From Chitinophaga niabensis (GTDB taxonomy: Bacteria; Bacteroidota; Bacteroidia; Chitinophagales; Chitinophagaceae), in assembly GCF_900129465.1 (NCBI RefSeq), contig NZ_FSRA01000001.1, positions 2,978,482-3,042,481 of the forward strand: DNA of 64,000 bases, written 5' to 3'. Made by a program: the position numbers and the translations under genes. Positions 45,396 through 53,268 of the stretch are shown here, piece after piece. The notes under the pieces are model-generated. The model was not told the origin of the DNA, did not search any database, and worked only from the letters and a program-made list of their open reading frames with translations. Position 1 is the stretch's first letter; every line of letters begins with the position of its first letter.

Positions 45396-46265
45396 ATGAA
45401 AAGGATCATAAACATATTCGCCATACTAGTTACAGCAGCAGGTTTCACTTCGTGTGAAGATGTGATAGACCTCGATATCCCCAAGGGAAAAACCTTTGCT
45501 GTGGTAGATGCATGGATCACCAATGAAGCAGGCAAACAGAGCATCCGTATCACGGAAACTGTTCCCTACACATCTACAGGTACAGCACCGGTTGTCAGCG
45601 ATGCCGTAGTAGTATTAACAGACCTCACAGACAATAAGACCTACCCCTTCACTTTCGCTAACGGTGTGTACAGCCACGATCCGGGCCTGGATAAAAGCAT
45701 TGGTGTATTGAACCATGCTTACAAGCTCAGGATAGAGTTGAAGTCCCAGGTGTTTGAAGCCATCGATACCATCAAAAGGGTGCCGGAGATTGATTCCATC
45801 TCTTACGAGTTCAAAACAGAAGAAAATTCGGCCAGCAATAAAGAAGGTTATTATGCCCGTTTTCACGGCAGGGACCTGGCGGGAGCCTCTGATTATTACT
45901 GGGTAAGGAGTTACCGTAATACTAAGGACAACCGTGTAGGAGATGCATTCGCAGTAGACGGTTCTTACCAGGAATATGTGTCGGACAGTGCGGTATTCAT
46001 CGTTCCCATCAGTGAAAGCATTACCAACTGGGATAAGCCATTTCAGCTGAATGAAACGGTTATTGTGCGCCTGGCCTCCCTTACCAAGAGTAGCCATACC
46101 TTTCTCACCCATGTGGAATCACAGCTGCAGAACGGTGGCCTGTTTGCAAAGATCCTGGAGAACGTAAAAAGCAACCTGAAGAACACCAATGCATCCAGCG
46201 ATGTGAAAGTGCTCGGTTGGTTCGGTACCTCTGCAGTTAAGTTCAAGGAAAAAACTATTCGTTAA
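45396..46265 (+). CDS. DUF4249 lipoprotein
   Basis: ATG 45396 is preferred over a TTG nine bases upstream. The 289 residues begin with a lipoprotein signal ending in FTSCEDVIDLDIP, the hallmark of DUF4249, followed by FAVVDAWITNEAGKQSIRIT and YKLRIELKSQVFEAIDTIKR. DUF4249 proteins accompany TonB-dependent receptors in many Bacteroidota and are thought to act as surface or periplasmic ligand-binding partners. It is 23 bases downstream of the receptor gene and 17 upstream of the next gene. Confidence 0.9.
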   Translation: MKRIINIFAILVTAAGFTSCEDVIDLDIPKGKTFAVVDAWITNEAGKQSIRITETVPYTSTGTAPVVSDAVVVLTDLTDNKTYPFTFANGVYSHDPGLDKSIGVLNHAYKLRIELKSQVFEAIDTIKRVPEIDSISYEFKTEENSASNKEGYYARFHGRDLAGASDYYWVRSYRNTKDNRVGDAFAVDGSYQEYVSDSAVFIVPISESITNWDKPFQLNETVIVRLASLTKSSHTFLTHVESQLQNGGLFAKILENVKSNLKNTNASSDVKVLGWFGTSAVKFKEKTIR

Positions 46266-46282
46266 TCATTTCATTCCATTTT

Positions 46283-46903
46283 ATGAAAACAGCGAAACTA
46301 GGTTTAGTACTCATTACCATGCTGCTGGCTCAGTTCAGCTATGCACAGGATAGTAAGATCGAATCACTGGCCGGAGGAGGGAAAGGAAAGATCAGGGTAG
46401 GCGGATTTGGTGCGCCAACCATTAAGTTCACCACTTTTGATGATCAATTAGGCATCCTGATGGGTGGATATGCAGGCGTAATGCTGAACAGCAAACTCAT
46501 GCTTGGCGCAGGTGCCTATGCCCTGGTGAATAATATTGAAGCGGCGCGTACCAATGCATCAGATCCCACTTTATACTGGAACATGTGGTACACCGGGTTT
46601 GTACCTGAGTATACCATTAAGTCAAATAAGCTCTTCCACACTGCCGTGAGCGCCCTTATAGGTGGTGGCGGTGTGATGAAGAACGAACGTTACAAAGGTT
46701 TTGATGAAAGTGAAAACCTGGATTACAGCGGCTTTTTCGTTGCGGAACCACAAGTGAACTTTGAAATGAACATCACCTCCTACCTGCGTATTGCTATCGG
46801 CGGCTCTTACCGTTTTGTAAGCGGTTCCAGCACACAGGGTATTACAGATGACAAGCTGAGTGGCCCTGCTGCACACTTTTCCATCAAGGCAGGACGGTTT
46901 TAA
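46283..46903 (+). CDS. Outer-membrane protein of unknown family, third gene of receptor operon
   Basis: A 206-residue protein with signal peptide KLGLVLITMLLAQFSYAQ and repeated amphipathic strands ending in HFSIKAGRF, which fits a small beta-barrel. No family name is recognised. Position directly after the receptor and DUF4249 genes suggests that the three form one uptake or attachment unit. Confidence 0.75.
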   Translation: MKTAKLGLVLITMLLAQFSYAQDSKIESLAGGGKGKIRVGGFGAPTIKFTTFDDQLGILMGGYAGVMLNSKLMLGAGAYALVNNIEAARTNASDPTLYWNMWYTGFVPEYTIKSNKLFHTAVSALIGGGGVMKNERYKGFDESENLDYSGFFVAEPQVNFEMNITSYLRIAIGGSYRFVSGSSTQGITDDKLSGPAAHFSIKAGRF

Positions 46904-47024
46904 TTAATTATGGATTGTCAGTTACGAATGACGGATGAGCGGTTACAATTAGGCAAAAAATTGTTAACTTTTGGTAGAAAGAATATACATCATTCGTTTT
47001 CGTAACTGATAATCTGTAATTGAT
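46904..47024. repeat. Imperfect inverted repeat element (REP-like)
   Basis: The left arm around GGATTGTCAGTTACGAATGA (46912-46931) is mirrored by the right arm CATTCGTTTTCGTAACTGAT (46991-47010) and its flanks; about 31 bases match with a few changes. The two arms enclose roughly 50 bases without coding potential. The core TCAGTTACGAA recalls extragenic repeats reported in several Bacteroidota, but no second copy was found in this window. Confidence 0.5.
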
Positions 47025-47028
47025 CCTC

Positions 47029-47925
47029 ATGCCTGACCTGATCCATTATGCCATCCCCGGGTTTGTGTTACTGCTTACGGCAGAAGTGATCTTTTCCGCC
47101 TGGGACAAACGAGGGCTTTACGAAACAAAAGATGCTGCCAGCAGCATAGCCATGGGGCTGGGGAATGTTTTTATAGGCCTGCTCACCAAAGGAGTTATCT
47201 ATCTGATCTACACACTCATTTACCAGTTCAGGATCTTTACACTCGATGCCAGCCTATGGTGGGTTTGGGTGTTATGTTTCTTTGCAGACGACCTCTCCTA
47301 CTATTGGTTCCACAGGCTCAGCCATAATATCCGTTTCTTCTGGGCCTCTCATGTGGTACATCATTCTTCCCAAAAATATAATCTCTCTACCGCGCTCCGC
47401 CAAAACTGGACCGGCAACCTTACCGGCACCTTCGCCTTCTGGCTCTGGATGCCATTCCTGGGCTTTCACCCGGCGATGGTAATGACCATGCAGGCCATCA
47501 GCCTGATCTACCAGTTCTGGATCCATACGGAAGCCATTCATAAGCTCCCCCGGCCTTTTGAATTCATATTTAATACCCCCTCCCATCATAGGGTACACCA
47601 TGCCTCGGACCTGAAGTACCTGGACAAGAACCACGCCGGGGTATTGATCATCTGGGACCGGATGTTTGGTACTTTCCAGCCAGAGGAAGAAAGGCCTGTA
47701 TTTGGGCTCACCCGTAATATTAAAACCTATAACCCCTTAAGGATAGCTACCCACGAATGGGCTGAAATAGGCAAGGATCTTCGCAAAGCGCCCACCTGGC
47801 GGGATGCATGGCATTATTTATTTGCCCCTCCGGGCTGGAGCCACGATGGCAGCAGGAAAACTACCCGTCAGTTAAGGGCAGATGCCATTGCTTCCACTCC
47901 TCCTTCTTCTCCGCCATCCATATAA
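47029..47925 (+). CDS. Sterol desaturase/fatty acid hydroxylase family membrane protein
   Basis: The ATG 47029 gives 298 residues. Several transmembrane segments (YAIPGFVLLLTAEVIF, GNVFIGLLTKGVIYLIYTLI) enclose the diiron histidine boxes: YYWFHRLSHNIRFFWASHVV with VVHHSS, then HRVHHASDLKYLDKNHAGVL. The family uses iron and oxygen to hydroxylate or desaturate lipids. The inverted repeat lies directly before the gene. The lipid target is unknown. Confidence 0.92.
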   Translation: MPDLIHYAIPGFVLLLTAEVIFSAWDKRGLYETKDAASSIAMGLGNVFIGLLTKGVIYLIYTLIYQFRIFTLDASLWWVWVLCFFADDLSYYWFHRLSHNIRFFWASHVVHHSSQKYNLSTALRQNWTGNLTGTFAFWLWMPFLGFHPAMVMTMQAISLIYQFWIHTEAIHKLPRPFEFIFNTPSHHRVHHASDLKYLDKNHAGVLIIWDRMFGTFQPEEERPVFGLTRNIKTYNPLRIATHEWAEIGKDLRKAPTWRDAWHYLFAPPGWSHDGSRKTTRQLRADAIASTPPSSPPSI

Positions 47926-47949
47926 ATATTTTAAGGGGTATTTTGTTAT

Positions 47950-47989
47950 TACGAAAAGTATCGTACATTTGATTACGAAGATATTCGTA
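47950..47989. promoter_or_regulatory. Tandem palindromic operators before the BlaI-type gene
   Basis: TACGAAAAGTATCGTA (47950-47965) and TACGAAGATATTCGTA (47974-47989) are two copies of a 16-base palindrome of the form TACGA-N6-TCGTA. Their centres are 24 bases apart and they lie within 57 bases of the repressor start. Paired palindromes like these are typical for BlaI/MecI autoregulation; the exact consensus differs from the staphylococcal one. Confidence 0.7.
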
Positions 47990-48006
47990 CAAAACAAAAA
48001 GCGCAC

Positions 48007-48390
48007 ATGAACAAGCATATAAAACCGACGGAAAGTGAACTGGAGATCCTGGGTATCCTTTGGGAACGTGGGGCAAGCACAGTAAGGGAAGTGCATGAGA
48101 TCCTGGAGCAAAGTAAAGAAGCTGGTTATACCACTACCCTCAAGCTGATGCAGATCATGCATGAAAAAGGGATCCTTAGCAGGGATGCAAGCGCCAAAAC
48201 ACATATCTATAAAGCGAGCATTTCCCGCGAAAGCACACAACAGCAATTATTGAATAAGATGATCGATACCGTGTATAATGGTTCCGCTACACAATTGGTG
48301 ATGCAGGCGCTCGGCCACCATCGTTCTTCACAGGAAGAACTGGATCAGATACGTCAATACCTGAACGAAATGGAAAAAAAGCAGAAATAA
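48007..48390 (+). CDS. BlaI/MecI/CopY-type repressor
   Basis: A 127-residue repressor: winged helix at the N-terminus (TESELEILGILWERGASTVR, GYTTTLKLMQIMHEKGILSR) and a C-terminal dimerisation part with the STQQQLLNKMIDTVYNGSAT stretch, where the protease usually cuts. Such repressors are cleaved by the M56 protease when its sensor binds a ligand. The M56 gene starts ten bases downstream, so they form one regulatory unit. No beta-lactamase gene is nearby, so the regulon lies elsewhere. Confidence 0.95.
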   Translation: MNKHIKPTESELEILGILWERGASTVREVHEILEQSKEAGYTTTLKLMQIMHEKGILSRDASAKTHIYKASISRESTQQQLLNKMIDTVYNGSATQLVMQALGHHRSSQEELDQIRQYLNEMEKKQK

Positions 48391-48400
48391 AACTTTTGCC

Positions 48401-51043
48401 ATGAACTCGTTGCTTCCTTTTACCACAGACATTATCCGTGCATTCGGCTGGACGCTCCTGCACTCCTTTTGGCAAGCATTTTTCGTATATGCCTGTCTGC
48501 GGATCGTATTACGGATATGGCCCATGGCCAGTGCCGCTATCAAGTATCATTTGTCCTTCCTTTCCCTGGCCGGGATTGCAGGATGGTTCCTGGTTACTTT
48601 CTACAACCAGTTAGATGCCATCCGGGAAGCTCAGAAGATACAGGAAATGGCAATGACCTGGGATACTGCCACCATTGCTGCAGCGATGGAGCAGTTGCCA
48701 AAGCAAAGCAGCGGGCTGCAAACGATGCTTCCGGGAATGGAATCGTATTTCCCTCTCCTGGTGGCTGTTTACATCGTAGGTGTTACCCTTATGACCATTA
48801 AGTTGTGCCTTGATCTGGCACAGCTGCGCCAGATGCGGCAGGAAGGCATTTCGGCAATGGGCAGAACCTGGGACGAACATCTGTTAAAACTGGCTGTGAA
48901 CATGGGTGTTACCCGTAAGGTACAACTCTTCATTTCTCAGCATTTACAGGTTCCGGTCATGATCGGTTTCCTCAAACCTGTCATCCTGCTTCCGGCAGCC
49001 ATGGTCAGTAATCTCAGCCCGGAACAGTTGGAGGCCATCCTTCTTCATGAACTGGCGCACATTAAACGCAATGATTACCTGTTGAATATCTTCCAGTCAA
49101 TTGTAGAAACCATTCTGTTCTTTAATCCATTTGTTTGGTGGATCTCCAAAAATATCCGCCTGGAAAGAGAGCATTGTTGTGACGACCTGGTGATTGCCGG
49201 AACCGTGCAGCCACTGCATTACGCCAAAGCACTGGTGGCACTGGAAGAATATCGTTTAACAGCCAATCCCATGGCCATGGCAGCAGCGGATGATAAACAT
49301 CATTTACTTCACCGCATCAAACGCATCATGGAAATGAAAACTAAAAACCTTAACTATAGCCAACGTGTACTTGCCCTGCTTATTATAGTGGTGGGCCTGG
49401 TATCCATTGCCTGGTTAAATCCGGGAAATAAGAACGAAAAGAAAGAAAAGAAACAATCCACTTTTGTAGGTGTAACAGCAACAGACACTATTCCTCTCCC
49501 TCCGCCAGCACCAGCTCCGTCACCTGCTGCAAAACCATTACCTGCACCAGCTCCGGCAGCACCTTTACCAGTTCCAACACCTCCGGGAGCACCTGTACCA
49601 GAGATAGCGCCTTTAGCTTCTCCAGCACCATTACCAGCTGTAGCACCATTAGCGCCAATGGCACCGATGTCGCCGCCGGCACCTATTTCCTCCGTTACTT
49701 TTAATGCTGCGCCCTTACCTCCTCTTCCCCCTGCGGCACCTGACTATTATACAGCTTACAGTTCATTCTTTGCAGACGGAGATACCACTACTCCCCGTTC
49801 CAGGAAGATCATCGTAAAAGGAGATGATGGCGTGGAAAAAGCGTATAACAGCATTACAGAAATGCCGGAAGCTGATCGCAAAAAGATGGAAGAAAACTAT
49901 ATCCGTATGCAGCAGCTGTATGCAGACATGCAGAAACAGCAGCAGCAGCAGCGGAACTACAACTATAACTACAGCTATAATTACGACAAGGCTTTCAAAT
50001 TCAGCAAAGATGAGTTCAGAAAAGCCATGAAAGCTGCAGAAGAAGCCATTAAGAAAACAGACTGGAGCAAGATGGGGAAAGATATTGAGGCTAATATGAA
50101 GAAGATCGACTGGAACAAGATGAATAAGGAAATGGCTGAGAATATGAAGAAATGGAACGCAGACCATAAATTCAATGAGATCCAGTTCAATAAACTGCAA
50201 GACGAGATCAAACGCAACTTTAATAAAGCAGACTGGGAAAAGATCAACAAGCAAATGCAGGAAAGCCTGAAAAAGGTAGACTGGGATAAGATCAATAAAC
50301 AAATGAAAGAGAGTATGGAGAAGTACTGGGCAGATTCATCCAGGCACTTCCAATACTTCCGTGACCGGGACGGCTCTTACAACTGGGATGAAGATCGTGC
50401 TAAAGTAATGGCCGAAGGCCAGATCAGCCGCAGAGAAGCCATGCGCGAAGCTGCAAGGGTGCGGGCAGATGTGGATAAGGTGATAGCTGAACAACGGGCG
50501 GAAGCTTCCCGCGTTCAGGCTGAAGCACGTGCTCAAAATTCCCGTGTTCAGGCAGAAGCGCGTGCTCAAAACGCCAGGATACAAGCGGAACAACGGACAC
50601 ATAATGAAAGGATAGTTGCGGAACAAACCGAGCGTAATAACAGGATCATGGCAGAACAACGTGCCAATAACGACAAGATCCGTGCAGAGCAAAATGAGCG
50701 TAACGACAAGATCCGTGCAGAGCAAAATGAGCGTAACAACAAGATCCGGGCTGAACAAGCCGCAAACGCAGAAATACGCAGGGCAGAAGCTGAGAAACGG
50801 GCCAAAGTAGCCCAGGACCGCAGGGATGCACTCAATGATATGCTGGAAGGCATGGAAAAGGATAACCTGCTGGACCGTAGTAAAGATTACGAAATTGAGA
50901 AGAAAGGAGATGATCTCTACATAAATGGCAAAAAACAGCCGGATGAAGTAAATAAGAAATATGAACAATATCTTAAAAACAAGAACGTTTCTATAAAGAA
51001 AAGTAAAGATAATTATCATATAAACACCCAGGATAACCGTTAA
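48401..51043 (+). CDS. M56-family (BlaR1-like) metalloprotease with repeat-built C-terminal domain
   Basis: An 880-residue membrane protein. Residues 1-340 form the M56 domain with about five hydrophobic segments; the zinc motif HELAH (216-220) and the downstream glutamate in EREHCCDD (257) are intact. A hydrophobic segment near 320-340 is followed by a proline/alanine-rich linker (365-450), a block of four 16-residue DWxK repeats (554-640), and about ten 11-residue repeats (696-805). The last 60 residues (KGDDLYINGKKQPDEVNKKY) form a separate small domain. BlaR1 carries a penicillin-binding sensor at this place; here none is visible. Confidence 0.9.
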   Translation: MNSLLPFTTDIIRAFGWTLLHSFWQAFFVYACLRIVLRIWPMASAAIKYHLSFLSLAGIAGWFLVTFYNQLDAIREAQKIQEMAMTWDTATIAAAMEQLPKQSSGLQTMLPGMESYFPLLVAVYIVGVTLMTIKLCLDLAQLRQMRQEGISAMGRTWDEHLLKLAVNMGVTRKVQLFISQHLQVPVMIGFLKPVILLPAAMVSNLSPEQLEAILLHELAHIKRNDYLLNIFQSIVETILFFNPFVWWISKNIRLEREHCCDDLVIAGTVQPLHYAKALVALEEYRLTANPMAMAAADDKHHLLHRIKRIMEMKTKNLNYSQRVLALLIIVVGLVSIAWLNPGNKNEKKEKKQSTFVGVTATDTIPLPPPAPAPSPAAKPLPAPAPAAPLPVPTPPGAPVPEIAPLASPAPLPAVAPLAPMAPMSPPAPISSVTFNAAPLPPLPPAAPDYYTAYSSFFADGDTTTPRSRKIIVKGDDGVEKAYNSITEMPEADRKKMEENYIRMQQLYADMQKQQQQQRNYNYNYSYNYDKAFKFSKDEFRKAMKAAEEAIKKTDWSKMGKDIEANMKKIDWNKMNKEMAENMKKWNADHKFNEIQFNKLQDEIKRNFNKADWEKINKQMQESLKKVDWDKINKQMKESMEKYWADSSRHFQYFRDRDGSYNWDEDRAKVMAEGQISRREAMREAARVRADVDKVIAEQRAEASRVQAEARAQNSRVQAEARAQNARIQAEQRTHNERIVAEQTERNNRIMAEQRANNDKIRAEQNERNDKIRAEQNERNNKIRAEQAANAEIRRAEAEKRAKVAQDRRDALNDMLEGMEKDNLLDRSKDYEIEKKGDDLYINGKKQPDEVNKKYEQYLKNKNVSIKKSKDNYHINTQDNR
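50486..50815 (+). repeat. In-frame 33-base tandem repeats coding hendecads
   Basis: About ten units of 33 bases code for an 11-residue repeat with the pattern AEQ-x5-(R/K)I-x. Units such as AEQNERNDKIR and AEQNERNNKIR are nearly identical at DNA level, while earlier units (AEARAQNSRVQ) have drifted. This length suits a hendecad coiled coil rather than a canonical heptad coil. Confidence 0.85.
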
Positions 51044-51099
51044 ACAGCCCCGCTCTTTAACCTTCATGCTAACCAATTCGCCGCCATTCTATCAACATA

Positions 51100-51133
51100 A
51101 AGCTGCTACCTGTATGGGTAGCAGCTTTTTTTA
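51100..51133 (+). terminator. Terminator after the M56 gene
   Basis: AGCTGCTACC (51101-51110) faces GGTAGCAGCT (51117-51126), followed by a T-run. Confidence 0.85.
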
Positions 51134-51134
51134 T

Positions 51135-51142
51135 TATATTTG
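51135..51142 (+). promoter_or_regulatory. -7 box for the YajQ gene
   Basis: TATATTTG matches TANNTTTG and lies 32 bases before the ATG at 51175; a -33 element is not clear. Confidence 0.45.
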
Positions 51143-51174
51143 CACCTCGTTTATTCACCATTAAAAACCCGTTT

Positions 51175-51666
51175 ATGCCGTCTTTCGACATCGTGAGCAA
51201 AGTTGATCTGCAAACCCTGGATAACGCCATCAATACTGTAAAGAAGGAAATTACCACCCGTTATGATTTCAAGGGTTCACACGTTAGTATCGAACTGGAC
51301 AAAAAAGAATTGATCCTTAAGCTGGAAGTGGAAAGTGATATGAAGCTGGAACAGGTGATTGAAGTGCTGATCAGCAGGACCATGCGCCAGGGCCTTGATG
51401 CTTCCATCTACGACCTGAGCAAAGACCCCTACCAGAGCGGTAAAGTATATAAAAAAGATATTGCCGTAAGGAACGGGATCAAACAGGAGGATGCCAAGAA
51501 GATCGTAAAGATGATCAAAGACGCCGGTTTGAAGGTACAGGCCGCCATTATGGATGATATTGTACGGGTTACAGGCAAGAAAATAGATGATTTACAGGAA
51601 GTTATACAAAAAGCAAAGGAGGCCAACCTGGGCATACCTTTGCAGTATGTAAATATGAAAAGCTAG
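51175..51666 (+). CDS. YajQ family nucleotide-binding protein
   Basis: A 163-residue protein of the YajQ/UPF0234 family: PSFDIVSKVDLQTLDNAINT, then DFKGSHVSIELDKKELILKL and the terminal domain DAKKIVKMIKDAGLKVQAAI and ANLGIPLQYVNMK. Two RNP-like ferredoxin folds bind nucleic acid or cyclic di-GMP in characterised members. The gene has its own promoter and is not part of the M56 transcript. Confidence 0.95.
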   Translation: MPSFDIVSKVDLQTLDNAINTVKKEITTRYDFKGSHVSIELDKKELILKLEVESDMKLEQVIEVLISRTMRQGLDASIYDLSKDPYQSGKVYKKDIAVRNGIKQEDAKKIVKMIKDAGLKVQAAIMDDIVRVTGKKIDDLQEVIQKAKEANLGIPLQYVNMKS

Positions 51667-51672
51667 AATTTT

Positions 51673-51704
51673 CTTGGCTATTTTAAATTTATCTGTTACC
51701 TTTG
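51673..51704 (+). promoter_or_regulatory. Promoter of the L31 gene
   Basis: TTGG at about 51674-51677 and TACCTTTG at 51697-51704, spaced 19 bases, resemble the Bacteroidota -33/-7 elements. The leader to the ATG at 51730 is about 20 bases. Confidence 0.55.
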
Positions 51705-51729
51705 CGTTCTGATTTTAACTTTTTTTGAT

Positions 51730-51984
51730 ATGAAACAGGGAATCCATCCGGAAAATTATAGGTTCGTAGTGTTTAAAGATATGTCTAATGGATATAGCTT
51801 TTTGAGCCGTTCAACTACTTCTTCTCGTGAAACTGTGAAATGGGAAGATGGTAACGAATATCCGTTGATCAAGCTTGAGATCTCCAATACATCACACCCT
51901 TTCTACACTGGAAAGAATGTAATGCTGGATACTGCAGGTCGTATCGACAAATTCAACAAACGTTACAAGAAAGACGCTAAATAA
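51730..51984 (+). CDS. rpmE2: 50S ribosomal protein L31 type B
   Basis: An 84-residue type B L31: [40 protein letters not shown] and NKRYKK. It lacks the zinc-binding cysteines of the type A protein, as expected for the zinc-independent form. It is part of the large ribosomal subunit. A terminator follows directly, so it is monocistronic. Confidence 0.97.
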   Translation: MKQGIHPENYRFVVFKDMSNGYSFLSRSTTSSRETVKWEDGNEYPLIKLEISNTSHPFYTGKNVMLDTAGRIDKFNKRYKKDAK

Positions 51985-52006
51985 GCGCTTTGTAAATAAT
52001 TTAACG

Positions 52007-52040
52007 ATCCCACCGGTTAATATCGGTGGGATTTCTTTAT
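52007..52040 (+). terminator. Terminator after L31
   Basis: ATCCCACCG pairs with CGGTGGGAT around an AT-rich loop and is followed by TTTCTTTATTTT. Confidence 0.75.
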
Positions 52041-52051
52041 TTTAGCCAGTT

Positions 52052-53218
52052 ATGAACCCGCATTACATCCTGTTTGATACGCCTGAGCGCGACCAGTTAT
52101 TCCCCTTCACGCATACCCGTGCGGTAGCGGCCTGCAAAACAGGTTTGCTCACCATCCGGGAGAAATGGGAAAGATGGTTGCAGACCTCCCCCATCAGTTA
52201 CATCACGATGGATTACCTCGAGGCAAAGTACCCATTGATCAAAGCCCCTAAAAATGCCGTGAATGTATTAGTGAACGGCCACCTCCTCCCCTCTGTTGCA
52301 CTTTTAAAGACCATCCGTAAAATGACGGCAGGCCAGGAATTGTACAAAAATGGCCGGTTGCTCGTGAAAGTAGTGAGCGGGGACGATTTCTTCCTGCCTC
52401 CCAGCCAGAGCAGGATCGATTTTGAAGGAGAAGTAATGCGCATTGATCAACCCTGGCACATTACACAATACAACGACAGGGCTATCAGGGATGATTTTGA
52501 ATTATTGACAAAGGGACGGACCTCCGCCCCCATCTCTTCTACCAACCAGGTGTTTAATGCTGAACAGGTATTTATAGAACCGGGGGCATCCGTGGAATGC
52601 AGTGTGCTTAATGCAATGAATGGCCCTATCTACATCGGGAAAGATGCCTTGATCATGGAAGGCTGCCTTATCCGCGGCCCTTTTGGTATCGGTGAAAACG
52701 CTGTGCTCAAAATGGGCACAAAGATCTATGGCGCCACCTCTATTGGCCACCGTTGCGTGGTAGGCGGTGAAGTGAAGAACACCGTATTCTTCGACAATTC
52801 CAACAAGGCCCATGATGGTTACATCGGAGATGCTGTGATCGGGGAATGGTGCAACCTGGGTGCACATACCTGCTGTTCCAATATGAAGAACAATGCCAGG
52901 GAGGTGCGGGTATGGATGGAAAGCAAGAACGAAGCCTGGTCTGCCGGAAATAAATGTGGGGTGCTTATGGGTGATTACAGCAGATGTGGTATCAATACCA
53001 TGTTCAATACCGGAACAGTAGTGGGCGTATCCAGCAATGTGTTTGGAGGCAATTTCCCGCCCAAATTTGTGCCTTCTTTCAGTTGGGGAGGCTCAGATAC
53101 GCAGGAGCGTTACCGGCTCAATGAAGCCCTCCGCGATGCAGATTCCTGGATGCAACTGAAGGGGCAGGAACTCAGCCCTGCCGATGTACAAATATTAACA
53201 CATTTATTTCAAGGGTAA
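52052..53218 (+). CDS. GlmU-like sugar nucleotidyltransferase/acyltransferase-type protein
   Basis: A 388-residue protein. The N-terminal part (1-100) aligns by pattern with Bacteroidota GlmU-type proteins (PFTHTRAVAACKTGLLTIRE) but shows no LxxGxGxR nucleotide-binding motif. From about 175 a left-handed beta-helix is visible in hexapeptide-like repeats (VFIEPGASVECSVLNAMNGP, IYIGKDALIMEGCLIRGPFG, TKIYGATSIGHRCVVGGEVK). Such proteins are assigned to amino-sugar/UDP-GlcNAc synthesis, although the first domain seems degenerate. It is 51 bases upstream of the tpiA gene. Confidence 0.85.
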   Translation: MNPHYILFDTPERDQLFPFTHTRAVAACKTGLLTIREKWERWLQTSPISYITMDYLEAKYPLIKAPKNAVNVLVNGHLLPSVALLKTIRKMTAGQELYKNGRLLVKVVSGDDFFLPPSQSRIDFEGEVMRIDQPWHITQYNDRAIRDDFELLTKGRTSAPISSTNQVFNAEQVFIEPGASVECSVLNAMNGPIYIGKDALIMEGCLIRGPFGIGENAVLKMGTKIYGATSIGHRCVVGGEVKNTVFFDNSNKAHDGYIGDAVIGEWCNLGAHTCCSNMKNNAREVRVWMESKNEAWSAGNKCGVLMGDYSRCGINTMFNTGTVVGVSSNVFGGNFPPKFVPSFSWGGSDTQERYRLNEALRDADSWMQLKGQELSPADVQILTHLFQG

Positions 53219-53268
53219 TTGTGTATTTTTCGCGCTTCAAATTACCTGAATCGAAATAACAAATTCAT

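Noticed and set aside
49938..49953. Short CAG run (polyglutamine)
   Set aside because: Only a few codons within the M56 linker; too short for a meaningful slipped-strand tract.
49763..50302. Antisense frame over the M56 repeat region
   Set aside because: Derived from the repeats on the other strand, rich in Leu/Phe/Ile and without domain features.
50486..50815. 33-base tandem repeats considered as CRISPR or minisatellite
   Set aside because: They are in frame, contiguous without spacers, and code an 11-residue coiled-coil unit.
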